The notes under the pieces were generated by a model. The model was not told the origin of the DNA. It did not search any database and worked only from the letters and a program-made list of their open reading frames with translations. The translations under genes and the position numbers were made by a program. Below are positions 35,957 to 44,710 of a DNA stretch of 64,000 bases, in pieces. The stretch spans positions 1,178,001 through 1,242,000 of the forward strand of contig OW818667.1 in assembly GCA_942493125.1 (NCBI GenBank), written 5' to 3'. This stretch comes from Fusibacter_C sp942493125. Lineage in GTDB: Bacteria > Bacillota > Clostridia > Peptostreptococcales > Acidaminobacteraceae. The stretch's first letter is position 1, and every line of letters begins with the position of its first letter.

Positions 35957-36072
35957 AAATTTTTACCGAAACTAAATGTTTCTCCCTCTCATATACTGTC
36001 TATTTTATGTTACAATAAGTATGTTCTTATTATACATGTTTTATACGACCGGATATACCATTAGGAGAAGAT

Positions 36073-37131
36073 ATGAGTAAAATTTTAATTATAGACGATG
36101 AAATGATGATTACTGCCACCTTATCGACGTTGATCCAGATGATGCTCGATTATGAGGTCTTTACATTCAACGACCCAAAAGTACTTGTGGAAAGCGGTCT
36201 ACTTGACAGAGAAAAGATCGATCTTGTCATCTCGGACTTCATCATGCCAAATATGAACGGCCTCGATTTGTTATCTCTGATCAAAGAAAAGCAGCCACAC
36301 ATCGTACCCATCCTTTTGACTGGTTACTCTGATAAAGATAGTGCCATCAAAAGTATCAATGAGCTTGGACTTTACTACTATCTCGAAAAACCATGGGACA
36401 ATAATGAGCTGATCAAGGTCATCCAAAATGGGATTGAGAAGGCATCGCTAGAATCGGAAATCAAGAGCAACATCGTCGTTATCGAAAAGAAAAACAAAGA
36501 AATTACCCGCCTTTATGATCTTTTAAGACGTGATTATGACCGTGAAATGGATAACGTTTTGGAATTTGTCATTAGCTTGTCAAATCTCGTAGAAGCAAAA
36601 GACGCTTACACAGATAACCATACGCGCCGCGTCGCAGACCTCGCTCTAGAACTCGGCAAGGGTATGGGGTTAAATGATGAACAACTTAGAACACTTGAAA
36701 TTGGTGCGATGATCCACGATATTGGAAAAGTATCCACCCCAGAGTCCATCCTCAACAAGCCAGGTGCACTGACTAAAGAAGAATTTGATATCATGAAAGG
36801 CCACCCAGAAGCGGGTGCAAAAATCATCAAACCAATTTCAGCACTTGAAAAACCTGCTGAGCTTGTCCTTCTTCATCACGAGAAACTCGATGGCAGTGGT
36901 TACCCCTTTGGTTTGAAAGCTGAAAATATCAACATTGAAACGCGAATCGTCACGATTGCAGATATCTTTGATGCATTATACACAGATAGACCATATCGTA
37001 AGGGCATGCCTATGAACACTGCACTTGACATCCTCGATAAAGATGCTGTTGCTGGTAAGTTGGATCAATCCCTAGTTGAAATGTTAAAAGAACTAGCCGT
37101 ATCAGGCGTGATTGACAAAATATACACATGA
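36073..37131 (+). CDS. response regulator with HD-GYP phosphodiesterase domain
   Basis: 352 residues. The receiver domain has the acidic DDE, phospho-acceptor in LVISDFIMPN, and the Lys of EKPW. A helical linker leads to a full HD-GYP domain (HTRRVADLALEL, MIHDIGKVSTPESILNKPG, LHHEKLDGSGYP). It should degrade cyclic-di-GMP when phosphorylated by the divergent kinase. GGAGAAG precedes the ATG. A short inverted repeat AATAAG/CTTATT (36014-36031) lies in the promoter region. Confidence 0.93.
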   Translation: MSKILIIDDEMMITATLSTLIQMMLDYEVFTFNDPKVLVESGLLDREKIDLVISDFIMPNMNGLDLLSLIKEKQPHIVPILLTGYSDKDSAIKSINELGLYYYLEKPWDNNELIKVIQNGIEKASLESEIKSNIVVIEKKNKEITRLYDLLRRDYDREMDNVLEFVISLSNLVEAKDAYTDNHTRRVADLALELGKGMGLNDEQLRTLEIGAMIHDIGKVSTPESILNKPGALTKEEFDIMKGHPEAGAKIIKPISALEKPAELVLLHHEKLDGSGYPFGLKAENINIETRIVTIADIFDALYTDRPYRKGMPMNTALDILDKDAVAGKLDQSLVEMLKELAVSGVIDKIYT

Positions 37132-37207
37132 TAATATCCAGGTTTATTGATTTATGAGATAAATATGTGGTAAATATAATCTTACAAACATATAAAAGGA
37201 GGCAGTT

Positions 37208-37624
37208 ATGCAAGTAGTTCCTTATCTCTATTTCAATGGCAATTGTGAAGAAGCATACAATTTTTATTTTGAAGCACTTGGTGGTGAAAAAACGGACATC
37301 ATGCGATATGGTGATCAAGGTCCAGAAGTACCACCAGAAGTTGCAAAACGCATCATGCACACCGAACTAAAACTCGGCGATAACCTCATCTATTTTTCAG
37401 ATACATCGTCGGAAGGCGAGCATCAGATTGGTTCAAATGTACAAATCAACCTCAATCTAGACTCTGAAGCTGAGATCCGCAAAGTTTATGAAGGCTTGTC
37501 TCAAGGTGCAACAGTGACTATGGAACTCCAAGACACGTTCTGGGGCGCAATCTATGGCGCGCTCACAGATAAATTTGGCGTTAGCTGGAGCTTCAACTAC
37601 ATGAAAGAGCAACCAAAAGAGTAA
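37208..37624 (+). CDS. PhnB-like VOC-fold protein
   Basis: 138 residues. YLYFNGNCEEAYNFYFEALGG at the start and DTFWGAIYGALTDKFGVSW near the end are typical of PhnB/VOC proteins of the glyoxalase superfamily. The function of this family is generally unknown. AAAAGGAGG precedes the ATG. Confidence 0.9.
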   Translation: MQVVPYLYFNGNCEEAYNFYFEALGGEKTDIMRYGDQGPEVPPEVAKRIMHTELKLGDNLIYFSDTSSEGEHQIGSNVQINLNLDSEAEIRKVYEGLSQGATVTMELQDTFWGAIYGALTDKFGVSWSFNYMKEQPKE

Positions 37625-37670
37625 ACATAAATGTGCAAACTCAAATGAGCATTCTAAATATTTAAACTTT

Positions 37671-37721
37671 AAAAGCCAAGCAACGCGTATGTTTAACATA
37701 CCTGTCGCATGGCTTTTTTTT
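37671..37721. terminator. intrinsic terminator after the VOC gene
   Basis: The arms AAAAGCCA and TGGCTTTT enclose a second small hairpin (GTATG/CATAC). Eight Ts follow on the plus strand. The convergent TetM-like gene ends 13 bases beyond. Confidence 0.75.
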
Positions 37722-37733
37722 AGTCTTCAGTCT

Positions 37734-40388
37734 TTAGTCTTCTGTCTTTATCGACCGTTTCAACCGCTCTTTTTCTTCAGGTGACAATGCATCAGAAAGT
37801 ACATTTTGGTTAGCTTGACGTGCTATAAGCCTGATGCGTTCATTGGATGCGTCGATGGCTTCTTTAAGTTCCCTTGCGGATAACAAATCACAGCCTGCTC
37901 CCCGAATGATCATCTGTTGCAGGCCATCCGATGTGGCTACCGTTATATGATACTTGGACGCATTTTGGTGCGCAAACTTTTCAATATAAAGATCTGCTGT
38001 TTGGGCTTCACTTGTATAGACAACGAGCAAGTTTCCATAGCTTTCCATCTCTTGTCTTCGTCCCTCAACGCGGTAGGCATCGAAAACGACGATTGTCTTT
38101 CCTTTATGCATGCCTTGATAATTGCTGAGAATATCTAATAGTTTCGCTCTTGCTGCATCTAAATTGTCAGCTGCTAAGTCGGCAAGTTCAGGCCATGCGA
38201 AAACGATGTTGTACCCGTCTACAATCAGATAATCCTCTTTGTTTTCATGTCTTCTATCGACGTATCTGACGGACTCATAGTAGCTTTCACGTGCGGTCTT
38301 AGGTTTTTTCCAAGTCGTTTTTCTGCCTTGGTTAGAATAATAGGTGCTGTTGATAATCGCATCAATTTCATCGACACTCATGGCAATCGTGCCAGATTCA
38401 TGCGATTGAAGTGATGTCCTTTCAATCGTTCCTATTGTTTCACTTGTATTAGATCTCGGTGTTTTGAGGTAGGCATCGACGTGCATATTCGCCTTGACTT
38501 CATGCCAAGCTACGGTATATCCGGCACCTTGCGTACAGAATACGGATCCCGTTGGATTGTCGATGTCTCTATCTGGATCATAGCCAATGTTCGCAATTAT
38601 GTCATCGGCACCTGAGCAGCGATCATAGCCGCTAAATGTAGTGAACAACCTGCCATGGCCTTTGGTGTAGGCGATCACTTCTGTTTGATAATGACGCATG
38701 GCCACGACAGGCGCACGTCCTACAAGCGTTGCAGTTTCACTATTTGACTCTGTGATTTCACAGGTTCCGTTCATTTTCTCAATGTCGGTCATGGCTCTGC
38801 CTACCATTTTTTCAGGGACTTCGAGTTGAAAAGCATAATAAGGTTCAAGTAGTAATGACTGTGCTTCCATCAACCCTTGCCTTACCGCTCTGTAAGTGGC
38901 TTCTCTAAAATCACCACCCACAGTATGTCTATTGCTGGCACGCCCAGCGACTAAAGTGATTTTTAAATCCGTTAGTTCTGACCCCGTCAACACGCCAACA
39001 TGTGCTTTCTCATGTAAATGATTCAATACAAGATTTTGCCAGTTTTTGCCCAATTGCTCTTCACTACATATCGTTTCAAAAATAAGGCCACTGCCTGATT
39101 CTCCTGGTTCAATTAAGAGATGCACCTCAGCATAGTGTCTTAGTGGCTCAAAATGCCCTACACCTTCTACGACGTCTGAAATTGTTTCCTTATAAACGAT
39201 TCGTCCGGCATCAAAGGATACTGTCACGTCAAATCGACTTTGAATAAGGCTTTGAAGAATTTCTATTTGGACTTCACCCATGATTTGAACTTGTATTTCA
39301 CCTAATGTTTCATGCCATACAACTTTAAGCATGGGGTCTTCTTCTTCAATCTGACGCAATTTCGGCATCATCATACGTGCATCTATACCTTCTGGTAATA
39401 TGAGCTGATAAGACAAAACGGGTTCCAATATCGGCGCATCGGAAGAGGCTTCTATCCCCAACCCTTCCCCAGCTCGCGTTGTGATCGGCCCAGTCACTGC
39501 GCAGATTGACCCAGCTTCAACCTCACTGACAGCCTCAAATTTTGTTCCTGAGTAGATTCTGATTTGATTGATTTTATCTTCGAGCGTCGAGCGCTTTATG
39601 ACGTCTTTAACTTTAAGCGTACCGCCTGTGACTTTAAGATGCGTCAGTCGATTACCCTGATCATCTCTAGAAATTTTGTAAACTTTTGCGCCAAAGTCAC
39701 TTGGGTAAATTGGCTTTACTGTATAAAAGGCAAGGTCTTTCATGAAAGCATCAACGCCCTTTATTTTAAGCGCAGAACCGAAATAGCACGGGAATACCTT
39801 ACGTGCTTTGACCGCGCAATCAATCTGACCCTTTGCAATTTGACCTGTTTCCAGGTACATAGCCATCATTGCATCATCGCACATAGCCAACGCCTCTTGA
39901 CCCGCAACATCTGTGATGGTCTCAAAGGCAATACAACGTTCATCAAGTTGGCTTCTGATGCTCGTCATAAGTGATGCTTTATCCGTTCCATTTTGGTCCA
40001 TCTTGTTGATGAAAATAAATGTGGGCACATCGTATATTTCTAACAAACGCCACAAGGTTTTTGTATGTCCCTGGACGCCATCCGCACCACTGATAACCAG
40101 TATGGCGTAATCGAGCACTTGTAACGTGCGCTCCATCTCAGCGGAAAAATCCACATGACCTGGTGTATCTAAAAGCGTGATCTGCTTGTCATCTATTTCT
40201 AGGATTGCCTGTTTGGAAAATATCGTGATCCCTCTCGCTTTTTCAAGCTCAAACGTATCTAAGAAGGCATCCTTATTGTCCACGCGACCCATTTTTTTTA
40301 TTTTACCGCTCAAATAGAGCATGCTCTCTGAAAGCGTTGTCTTTCCAGCATCGACATGTGCTAAAATGCCAATTATCAATTTATCCAT
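37734..40388 (-). CDS. TetM/EF-G-like ribosomal GTPase fused to a Rae1/YacP-type NYN nuclease domain
   Basis: About 884 residues. Residues 1 to about 650 match TetM-type translation GTPases: AHVDAGKTTLSE (G1), RGITI (G2), LLDTPGHVDF (G3), NKMD (G4), then EF-G-like domains II-V. Residues about 715-884 form a NYN domain like YacP/Rae1, a ribosome A-site mRNA endonuclease in Bacillus, with acidic residues in LIVDGYNI, VVFDAYRV and TADLYIEKF. The tetracycline-displacing loop of TetM (YSPVST) is replaced by a SNRHTVGG-type sequence, so drug resistance is not assured. The ATG at 40388 is chosen over an upstream TTG. The predicted role is to bind stalled ribosomes and cut the A-site mRNA. Confidence 0.85.
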   Translation of the reverse strand: MDKLIIGILAHVDAGKTTLSESMLYLSGKIKKMGRVDNKDAFLDTFELEKARGITIFSKQAILEIDDKQITLLDTPGHVDFSAEMERTLQVLDYAILVISGADGVQGHTKTLWRLLEIYDVPTFIFINKMDQNGTDKASLMTSIRSQLDERCIAFETITDVAGQEALAMCDDAMMAMYLETGQIAKGQIDCAVKARKVFPCYFGSALKIKGVDAFMKDLAFYTVKPIYPSDFGAKVYKISRDDQGNRLTHLKVTGGTLKVKDVIKRSTLEDKINQIRIYSGTKFEAVSEVEAGSICAVTGPITTRAGEGLGIEASSDAPILEPVLSYQLILPEGIDARMMMPKLRQIEEEDPMLKVVWHETLGEIQVQIMGEVQIEILQSLIQSRFDVTVSFDAGRIVYKETISDVVEGVGHFEPLRHYAEVHLLIEPGESGSGLIFETICSEEQLGKNWQNLVLNHLHEKAHVGVLTGSELTDLKITLVAGRASNRHTVGGDFREATYRAVRQGLMEAQSLLLEPYYAFQLEVPEKMVGRAMTDIEKMNGTCEITESNSETATLVGRAPVVAMRHYQTEVIAYTKGHGRLFTTFSGYDRCSGADDIIANIGYDPDRDIDNPTGSVFCTQGAGYTVAWHEVKANMHVDAYLKTPRSNTSETIGTIERTSLQSHESGTIAMSVDEIDAIINSTYYSNQGRKTTWKKPKTARESYYESVRYVDRRHENKEDYLIVDGYNIVFAWPELADLAADNLDAARAKLLDILSNYQGMHKGKTIVVFDAYRVEGRRQEMESYGNLLVVYTSEAQTADLYIEKFAHQNASKYHITVATSDGLQQMIIRGAGCDLLSARELKEAIDASNERIRLIARQANQNVLSDALSPEEKERLKRSIKTED

Positions 40389-40440
40389 ATCCAGTCTATA
40401 ACCTCGCAAAGTAGTCGAAAGATGTTCTTTCTATCGTCTT

Positions 40441-40469
40441 ATAATATCAGTTTCAATCGATTCTGACAA
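40441..40469 (-). promoter_or_regulatory. promoter of the TetM-NYN gene
   Basis: TTGTCA (40464-40469) and TATTAT (40441-40446) are separated by 17 bases on the minus strand, 53 bases before the ATG. I see no leader-peptide attenuator of the tet(M) kind in the short leader. Confidence 0.6.
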
Positions 40470-40535
40470 ATCTAACTCTTTTGTGACCTTTTGACAATCA
40501 TTCAAAAATTATAATTGTATTTGTGAAAAAAATAC

Positions 40536-40564
40536 TTGACTCTAATTGAGAATGATAATAGTAT
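40536..40564 (+). promoter_or_regulatory. promoter of the siderophore importer
   Basis: TTGACT (40536-40541) and TAGTAT (40559-40564) are separated by 17 bases. The -10 lies inside the Fur box. Confidence 0.6.
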
Positions 40565-40566
40565 TC
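40548..40566. promoter_or_regulatory. Fur box
   Basis: The 19-mer from GAGAATGATAAT to TATTC agrees with the classical Fur consensus (GATAATGAT core palindrome) at 14 of 19 positions by hand. It covers the -10, so iron-loaded Fur would block the promoter. Confidence 0.7.
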
Positions 40567-40647
40567 ATTTAGGCCTGTGTTTACAAAATACAATGTACAA
40601 CACGAAAACAATAAAAATATAATAACCCCATACAGAAAGGAATTCTC

Positions 40648-41715
40648 ATGAAATTTAAACAGAGTCAAAAAATTCTACCCGTAGCAGTCGCCGTAGCCCT
40701 TGTAATAACTGGTTGTGCTAAAGCCCCATCAAATGAATCCACAACAGAAGTGACAACAGAAATCACGTCCACAGTAGAAGCAACAGAGGGCGAATCTGAG
40801 ACGACCTACCCGATCATCATAAAGCATGCTTTTGGTGAAACCGTCATCGAAAGCAAACCAGAGCGCGTTGCGACAATCTCATGGGGCAATCAAGATCTGC
40901 CACTTGCACTTGGTGTCGTACCGGTAGGTATATCAAAAGCCAACTATGGCGTCATCGATGAAAGTGGCTTGTTGCCTTGGACCGCGGCAAAATTTGATGC
41001 ACTTGGCGTAACGAATCCCGTCTTATTCGACGATGCAGCTGGTTTGGATTTTGAAGCCATCGCGGATGTCAAACCAGACGTCATCTTAGCTGCATACTCA
41101 GGTATTACGCAAGAAGAATACGACCTACTTAGTGAAATTGCACCTGTTGTTGCTTACCCAACTTTAGCGTGGCAAACATTTTGGCGCGATCAAATCAACC
41201 TTGATGCCGCTGGAATGGGCATGAAAGCTGAAGGTGAAGCGCTCGTAAAATCACTTGAAGCCCTCATCGCTGAAAAAGTCAGTGCCTACCCACAAATTGA
41301 AGGCAAAAAAGCGGCATTCTTCTATTTCAACCCAACTGATCTTGGTAAATTTTATGTATACCTTCCAAGTGATCCAAGAGCGGCATATTTGACCGATCTT
41401 GGCATGGCTTTCCCAGAAAGTGTCCTTTCGCTTACAGACGATACGTCAAGTTTTGCAATTGAACTTAGTGCGGAAAATGCAGATCTTCTTACAGACATAG
41501 ACATCATAATCACTTATGGTGATGAAACCCTTCTTGCAGCGATGCAATCAGACCCACTTATCGGTACAATTCCAGCAGTTCAAAGAGGCTCAGTCGCAGT
41601 CATTGAAGATGGTACACCACTTGCGGCATCAGGAACACCAAGTGCACTTTCGATCGAAGCGACGATTGATGACTACCTCAAAATTATCGGAGAGGCAGCT
41701 GATCAAGTAAAATGA
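40648..41715 (+). CDS. iron-siderophore ABC transporter substrate-binding lipoprotein
   Basis: 355 residues. The lipoprotein signal ends in VITGC and is followed by a Thr/Glu-rich linker. A type III (FepB/FhuD-like) binding fold has VATISWGNQDLPLALGVVPVG, LDFEAIADVKPDVILAAYSG and GSVAVIEDGTP. It is the first gene of a four-gene importer under a Fur box. The siderophore type cannot be read from sequence. Confidence 0.93.
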   Translation: MKFKQSQKILPVAVAVALVITGCAKAPSNESTTEVTTEITSTVEATEGESETTYPIIIKHAFGETVIESKPERVATISWGNQDLPLALGVVPVGISKANYGVIDESGLLPWTAAKFDALGVTNPVLFDDAAGLDFEAIADVKPDVILAAYSGITQEEYDLLSEIAPVVAYPTLAWQTFWRDQINLDAAGMGMKAEGEALVKSLEALIAEKVSAYPQIEGKKAAFFYFNPTDLGKFYVYLPSDPRAAYLTDLGMAFPESVLSLTDDTSSFAIELSAENADLLTDIDIIITYGDETLLAAMQSDPLIGTIPAVQRGSVAVIEDGTPLAASGTPSALSIEATIDDYLKIIGEAADQVK

Positions 41716-42710
41716 AGTCCTCAAAAGCAATCATCTTGATTATTGGTAGTCTACTCATTTTGACTCTGTGTATACTGGCTTCTCTCGCCTTTGGCGCTAG
41801 AGTTGTCCGCTTTCAAGAGGTTTTGGAAACGCTCTTTTCTGGCAATCATGCCACAATGAACGCACTTGTCGTTCAAGAAAGAATTCCTCGGACGGTGTTC
41901 GGCTTATTGGCCGGAGCCGCCCTTGGCGTTTCTGGCACTTTGATGCAGGCAGTGACGCGAAATCCCATAGCAGACCCGAGTATTCTCGGCGTCAATACAG
42001 GTGCCTCACTATTTGTTGTCGGTGGCATCGCGTTCTTTAATATCGGTACACCAAATGAATACATTTGGTTCGCCCTTATGGGCGCTACTCTGACTTCGAT
42101 TTTTGTCTACGGCATCGGCTCCATGGGCTATGGCGGTGCAACCCCTATCAAGCTTGCACTTGCAGGTGCTGCAACAAGTGCTGCACTTTCTTCACTTGTC
42201 AGTGCGATCATCCTACCGAGAACTGAAGTCATGAACGCTTTCCGGTTTTGGCAAGTCGGAAGCATCAGCGGCGCTACTTGGGAAGGGATCGCAACAGTGT
42301 TGCCATTCTTAGCTGTCGGCTTACTGCTTGGTATATTATCCAGTCCAGGTCTCGACGCACTTGCACTCGGCGATGACGTCGCCACAGGTCTTGGCGTACG
42401 TACAGCGCCACTCCGAATGATTAGTGCCTTCTCGGGCGTTCTCCTATGTGGCGCAACAACCGCTCTTGCTGGTCCGATTGGCTTTGTCGGTTTGATGGTT
42501 CCTCATGCACTACGCATGATTTTTGGTTCGAGCTTGAAACTGATTATCCCGATGTCTGCAATCGGAGGTGCAATACTGTTGACAGCTTCTGATGTCATCG
42601 GTCGTTTGATTGGCAGTCCGAGTGAGCTTGAAGCTGGCATCGTCACAGCCTTTATAGGTGCACCAATTCTGATTCTCATCGCCATGAAAACGAAGGTGCG
42701 TGCCCTATGA
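41712..42710 (+). CDS. FecCD-family siderophore ABC permease 1
   Basis: 332 residues with about nine helices. Family marks are VQERIPRTVFGLLAGAALGVSGTLMQAVTRNPIADPSILGV and GPIGFVGLMVPHALR. The ATG overlaps the binding-protein stop by four bases. It forms a heterodimer with the next permease. Confidence 0.95.
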   Translation: MKSSKAIILIIGSLLILTLCILASLAFGARVVRFQEVLETLFSGNHATMNALVVQERIPRTVFGLLAGAALGVSGTLMQAVTRNPIADPSILGVNTGASLFVVGGIAFFNIGTPNEYIWFALMGATLTSIFVYGIGSMGYGGATPIKLALAGAATSAALSSLVSAIILPRTEVMNAFRFWQVGSISGATWEGIATVLPFLAVGLLLGILSSPGLDALALGDDVATGLGVRTAPLRMISAFSGVLLCGATTALAGPIGFVGLMVPHALRMIFGSSLKLIIPMSAIGGAILLTASDVIGRLIGSPSELEAGIVTAFIGAPILILIAMKTKVRAL

Positions 42711-43741
42711 AAACAGTTGGTATTAAACATATTCGTGCGGGGTTTAGACAAAGACAACTTCGCTATACGACAGTCACTCTCCTGCTGTTATTGCTGACTT
42801 TGGCACTTTGTATGGCAGCATTATTGCTCGGCAACACGCAATATTCGCTGGATGTCATCATCAAGGTTCTACTTGGTGAGCAAATAGAGGGTGCAACGTT
42901 TGCCATAGGCACGCTAAGATTGCCGCGTATGCTTGCAGGTTTACTGGTTGGACTTGCATTCGGAATGGCCGGTAGTACATTTCAGACCATGCTTGGCAAT
43001 CCCCTAGCTAGCCCTGACATCATAGGCGTCACATCTGGATCAAGTGTTGCTGCTGTATTTTGCCTACTTGTCTTAAAGACCAGTGGCTCGATCGTTTCAA
43101 TCGCCGCTGTTATAGCAGGTCTTTTGGTTGCATTATTGATATACGCACTCTCAAGAGGTGGTAGCTTCTCAGGTGGACGATTGATATTGATCGGCATCGG
43201 GGTACAAGCAATGCTTAGTGCTGCAATCTCATACTTGCTCCTCAAAGCGTCACAATACGATGTACCAGGCGCACTCAGATGGTTAAGTGGTAGTCTCGGT
43301 GGTACCCGTATGTCACAAATGCCTAGTCTTAGTTTCGTGGTCATCGTCTTTGGCATTGTCATTCTCATCTTGGGCAAATCACTACGACTCTTTGAACTCG
43401 GCGAACAATCAGCGATCACATTAGGCTTAAGAACGGATCGCACGCGCGTCTTGCTCATCTTGAGTGCCGTCTTTCTCATCGCGTTCTCAACTGCGGTTAC
43501 TGGACCAATTGCTTTTGTCGCATTTCTCTCAGGCCCAATTGCTACGCGACTAGTTGGCATGGGTGCTTCAAATCAGCTACCTTCGGGGTTAGTCGGTGCG
43601 TGTCTCGTGGTTGGCGCTGATCTTATCGGTCAGTTCGCATTTGATACCCGCTTTCCCGTGGGCATCATTACGGGGATACTTGGTGCCCCATATCTATTGT
43701 TTCTGCTCATACAGATGAATCGTAAAGGCGGTGCGGCATGA
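42707..43741 (+). CDS. FecCD-family siderophore ABC permease 2
   Basis: 344 residues, paralogous to the preceding permease (LRLPRMLAGLLVGLAFGMAGSTFQTMLGNPLASPDIIGV, GPIAFVAFLSGPIATRLVG). It overlaps it by four bases and the ATPase gene likewise. Confidence 0.95.
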   Translation: MKTVGIKHIRAGFRQRQLRYTTVTLLLLLLTLALCMAALLLGNTQYSLDVIIKVLLGEQIEGATFAIGTLRLPRMLAGLLVGLAFGMAGSTFQTMLGNPLASPDIIGVTSGSSVAAVFCLLVLKTSGSIVSIAAVIAGLLVALLIYALSRGGSFSGGRLILIGIGVQAMLSAAISYLLLKASQYDVPGALRWLSGSLGGTRMSQMPSLSFVVIVFGIVILILGKSLRLFELGEQSAITLGLRTDRTRVLLILSAVFLIAFSTAVTGPIAFVAFLSGPIATRLVGMGASNQLPSGLVGACLVVGADLIGQFAFDTRFPVGIITGILGAPYLLFLLIQMNRKGGAA

Positions 43742-44628
43742 TGATCAATTCACATAATAATACGTATAATCACACACTCAATAATACTGATAACAATACG
43801 CTTTTAAGCAACAACAAAACAGGTCATACGCTAACTGCTCGCCACTTAGTCGCAGGCTATGATAAAAAAGTGATCCTCAACGATGTCAGTATTTCCATAC
43901 CCAATCATAAAATCAGCGTCATCATTGGCGCGAATGCCTGTGGAAAGTCCACATTGCTCAAGACATTGGCGCGTTTGATCACACCAATCACTGGTGACGT
44001 CAAGTTAGACGACACATTGCTCAAGCATATGCCACCAAAAAAGCTCGCACGTACACTTGGATTATTGCCACAGTCACCCATCGTTCCCGAAGGAATCACC
44101 GTCGCCGACCTAGTCGCAAGAGGCCGTTTCCCTTATCAATCGTTTTTCAAGGGACTCGGACATCAAGATTTTGAGGCCGTTGAAGAAGCGCTAGAAATCA
44201 TGGGCATCACGGAGCTCGCAAACCGAAGTGTCGATGAGCTCTCCGGCGGTCAACGTCAACGCGTGTGGATCGCAATGGCCCTCGCGCAGCAGACGGATAT
44301 TCTGCTTCTGGACGAACCAACAACATTCCTCGATATCGCCTATCAAATAGAAATTCTGGATCTATTGACGGACCTTAACCGCAGACGAGGCACCACGATC
44401 GTCATGGTCCTTCACGACATCAACCTCTCCGCACGTTATGCAGACTATATATTTGCAGTTCAAAACGGTAAGCTAATCGCAGAAGGAAAACCTGTAGATG
44501 TTATCAATGAAGACCTTATTAGACGCATCTTTGATCTGGACTGTTCCATTATAAACGATCCTGTATCTGGCACCCCACTCGTCGTGCCCAGAGGCAGACA
44601 TCATGACACGTCAACTTTCTCAAAATGA
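43738..44628 (+). CDS. siderophore ABC transporter ATP-binding protein
   Basis: 296 residues of the FepC/FhuC type: Walker A GANACGKST, signature LSGGQRQRVWIAMALAQQ, Walker B ILLLDEPTTFLD, and the switch His in VLHDINLSARYADY. The first 35 or so residues are an unusual Asn/Thr/His-rich extension (SHNNTYNHTLNNTDNN) before the domain proper at TARHLVAGYDKK. The start overlaps the permease by four bases; no internal start near residue 33 has a ribosome site. Confidence 0.94.
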   Translation: MMINSHNNTYNHTLNNTDNNTLLSNNKTGHTLTARHLVAGYDKKVILNDVSISIPNHKISVIIGANACGKSTLLKTLARLITPITGDVKLDDTLLKHMPPKKLARTLGLLPQSPIVPEGITVADLVARGRFPYQSFFKGLGHQDFEAVEEALEIMGITELANRSVDELSGGQRQRVWIAMALAQQTDILLLDEPTTFLDIAYQIEILDLLTDLNRRRGTTIVMVLHDINLSARYADYIFAVQNGKLIAEGKPVDVINEDLIRRIFDLDCSIINDPVSGTPLVVPRGRHHDTSTFSK

Positions 44629-44640
44629 GGGTTGACGTGT
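44606..44640 (+). terminator. hairpin at the end of the siderophore operon
   Basis: ACACGTCAAC and GTTGACGTGT are perfect complements around a 15-base loop that contains the ATPase stop codon. The right arm supplies the -35 of the rbsR promoter. The T-tail is short, so termination may be partial. Confidence 0.55.
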
Positions 44641-44659
44641 TACATTTTTGTGATATAAT
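44632..44659 (+). promoter_or_regulatory. promoter of the rbs operon
   Basis: TTGACG (44632-44637) and consensus TATAAT (44654-44659) are separated by 16 bases. The operator begins 9 bases after the -10. Confidence 0.7.
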
Positions 44660-44668
44660 TTAATTGAA

Positions 44669-44688
44669 TTAGGTAAACGTTTACCTAA
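44669..44688. promoter_or_regulatory. RbsR/LacI operator O1
   Basis: A perfect 20-bp palindrome TTAGGTAAACGTTTACCTAA with the CG-centred AAACGTTT core of LacI-family operators. It lies over the expected transcription start of rbsR. Confidence 0.85.
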
Positions 44689-44710
44689 AATATATTCAAT
44701 GAGATGACCG

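Noticed and set aside
37734..40388. Tetracycline-resistance gene tet(M) or similar
   Set aside because: The TetM loop YSPVST is not conserved, the protein has an extra nuclease domain and no mobile element is nearby.
42982..43560. Minus-strand frame of 192 codons inside the second FecCD permease
   Set aside because: It is antisense to a clear permease gene and has no independent start signal.
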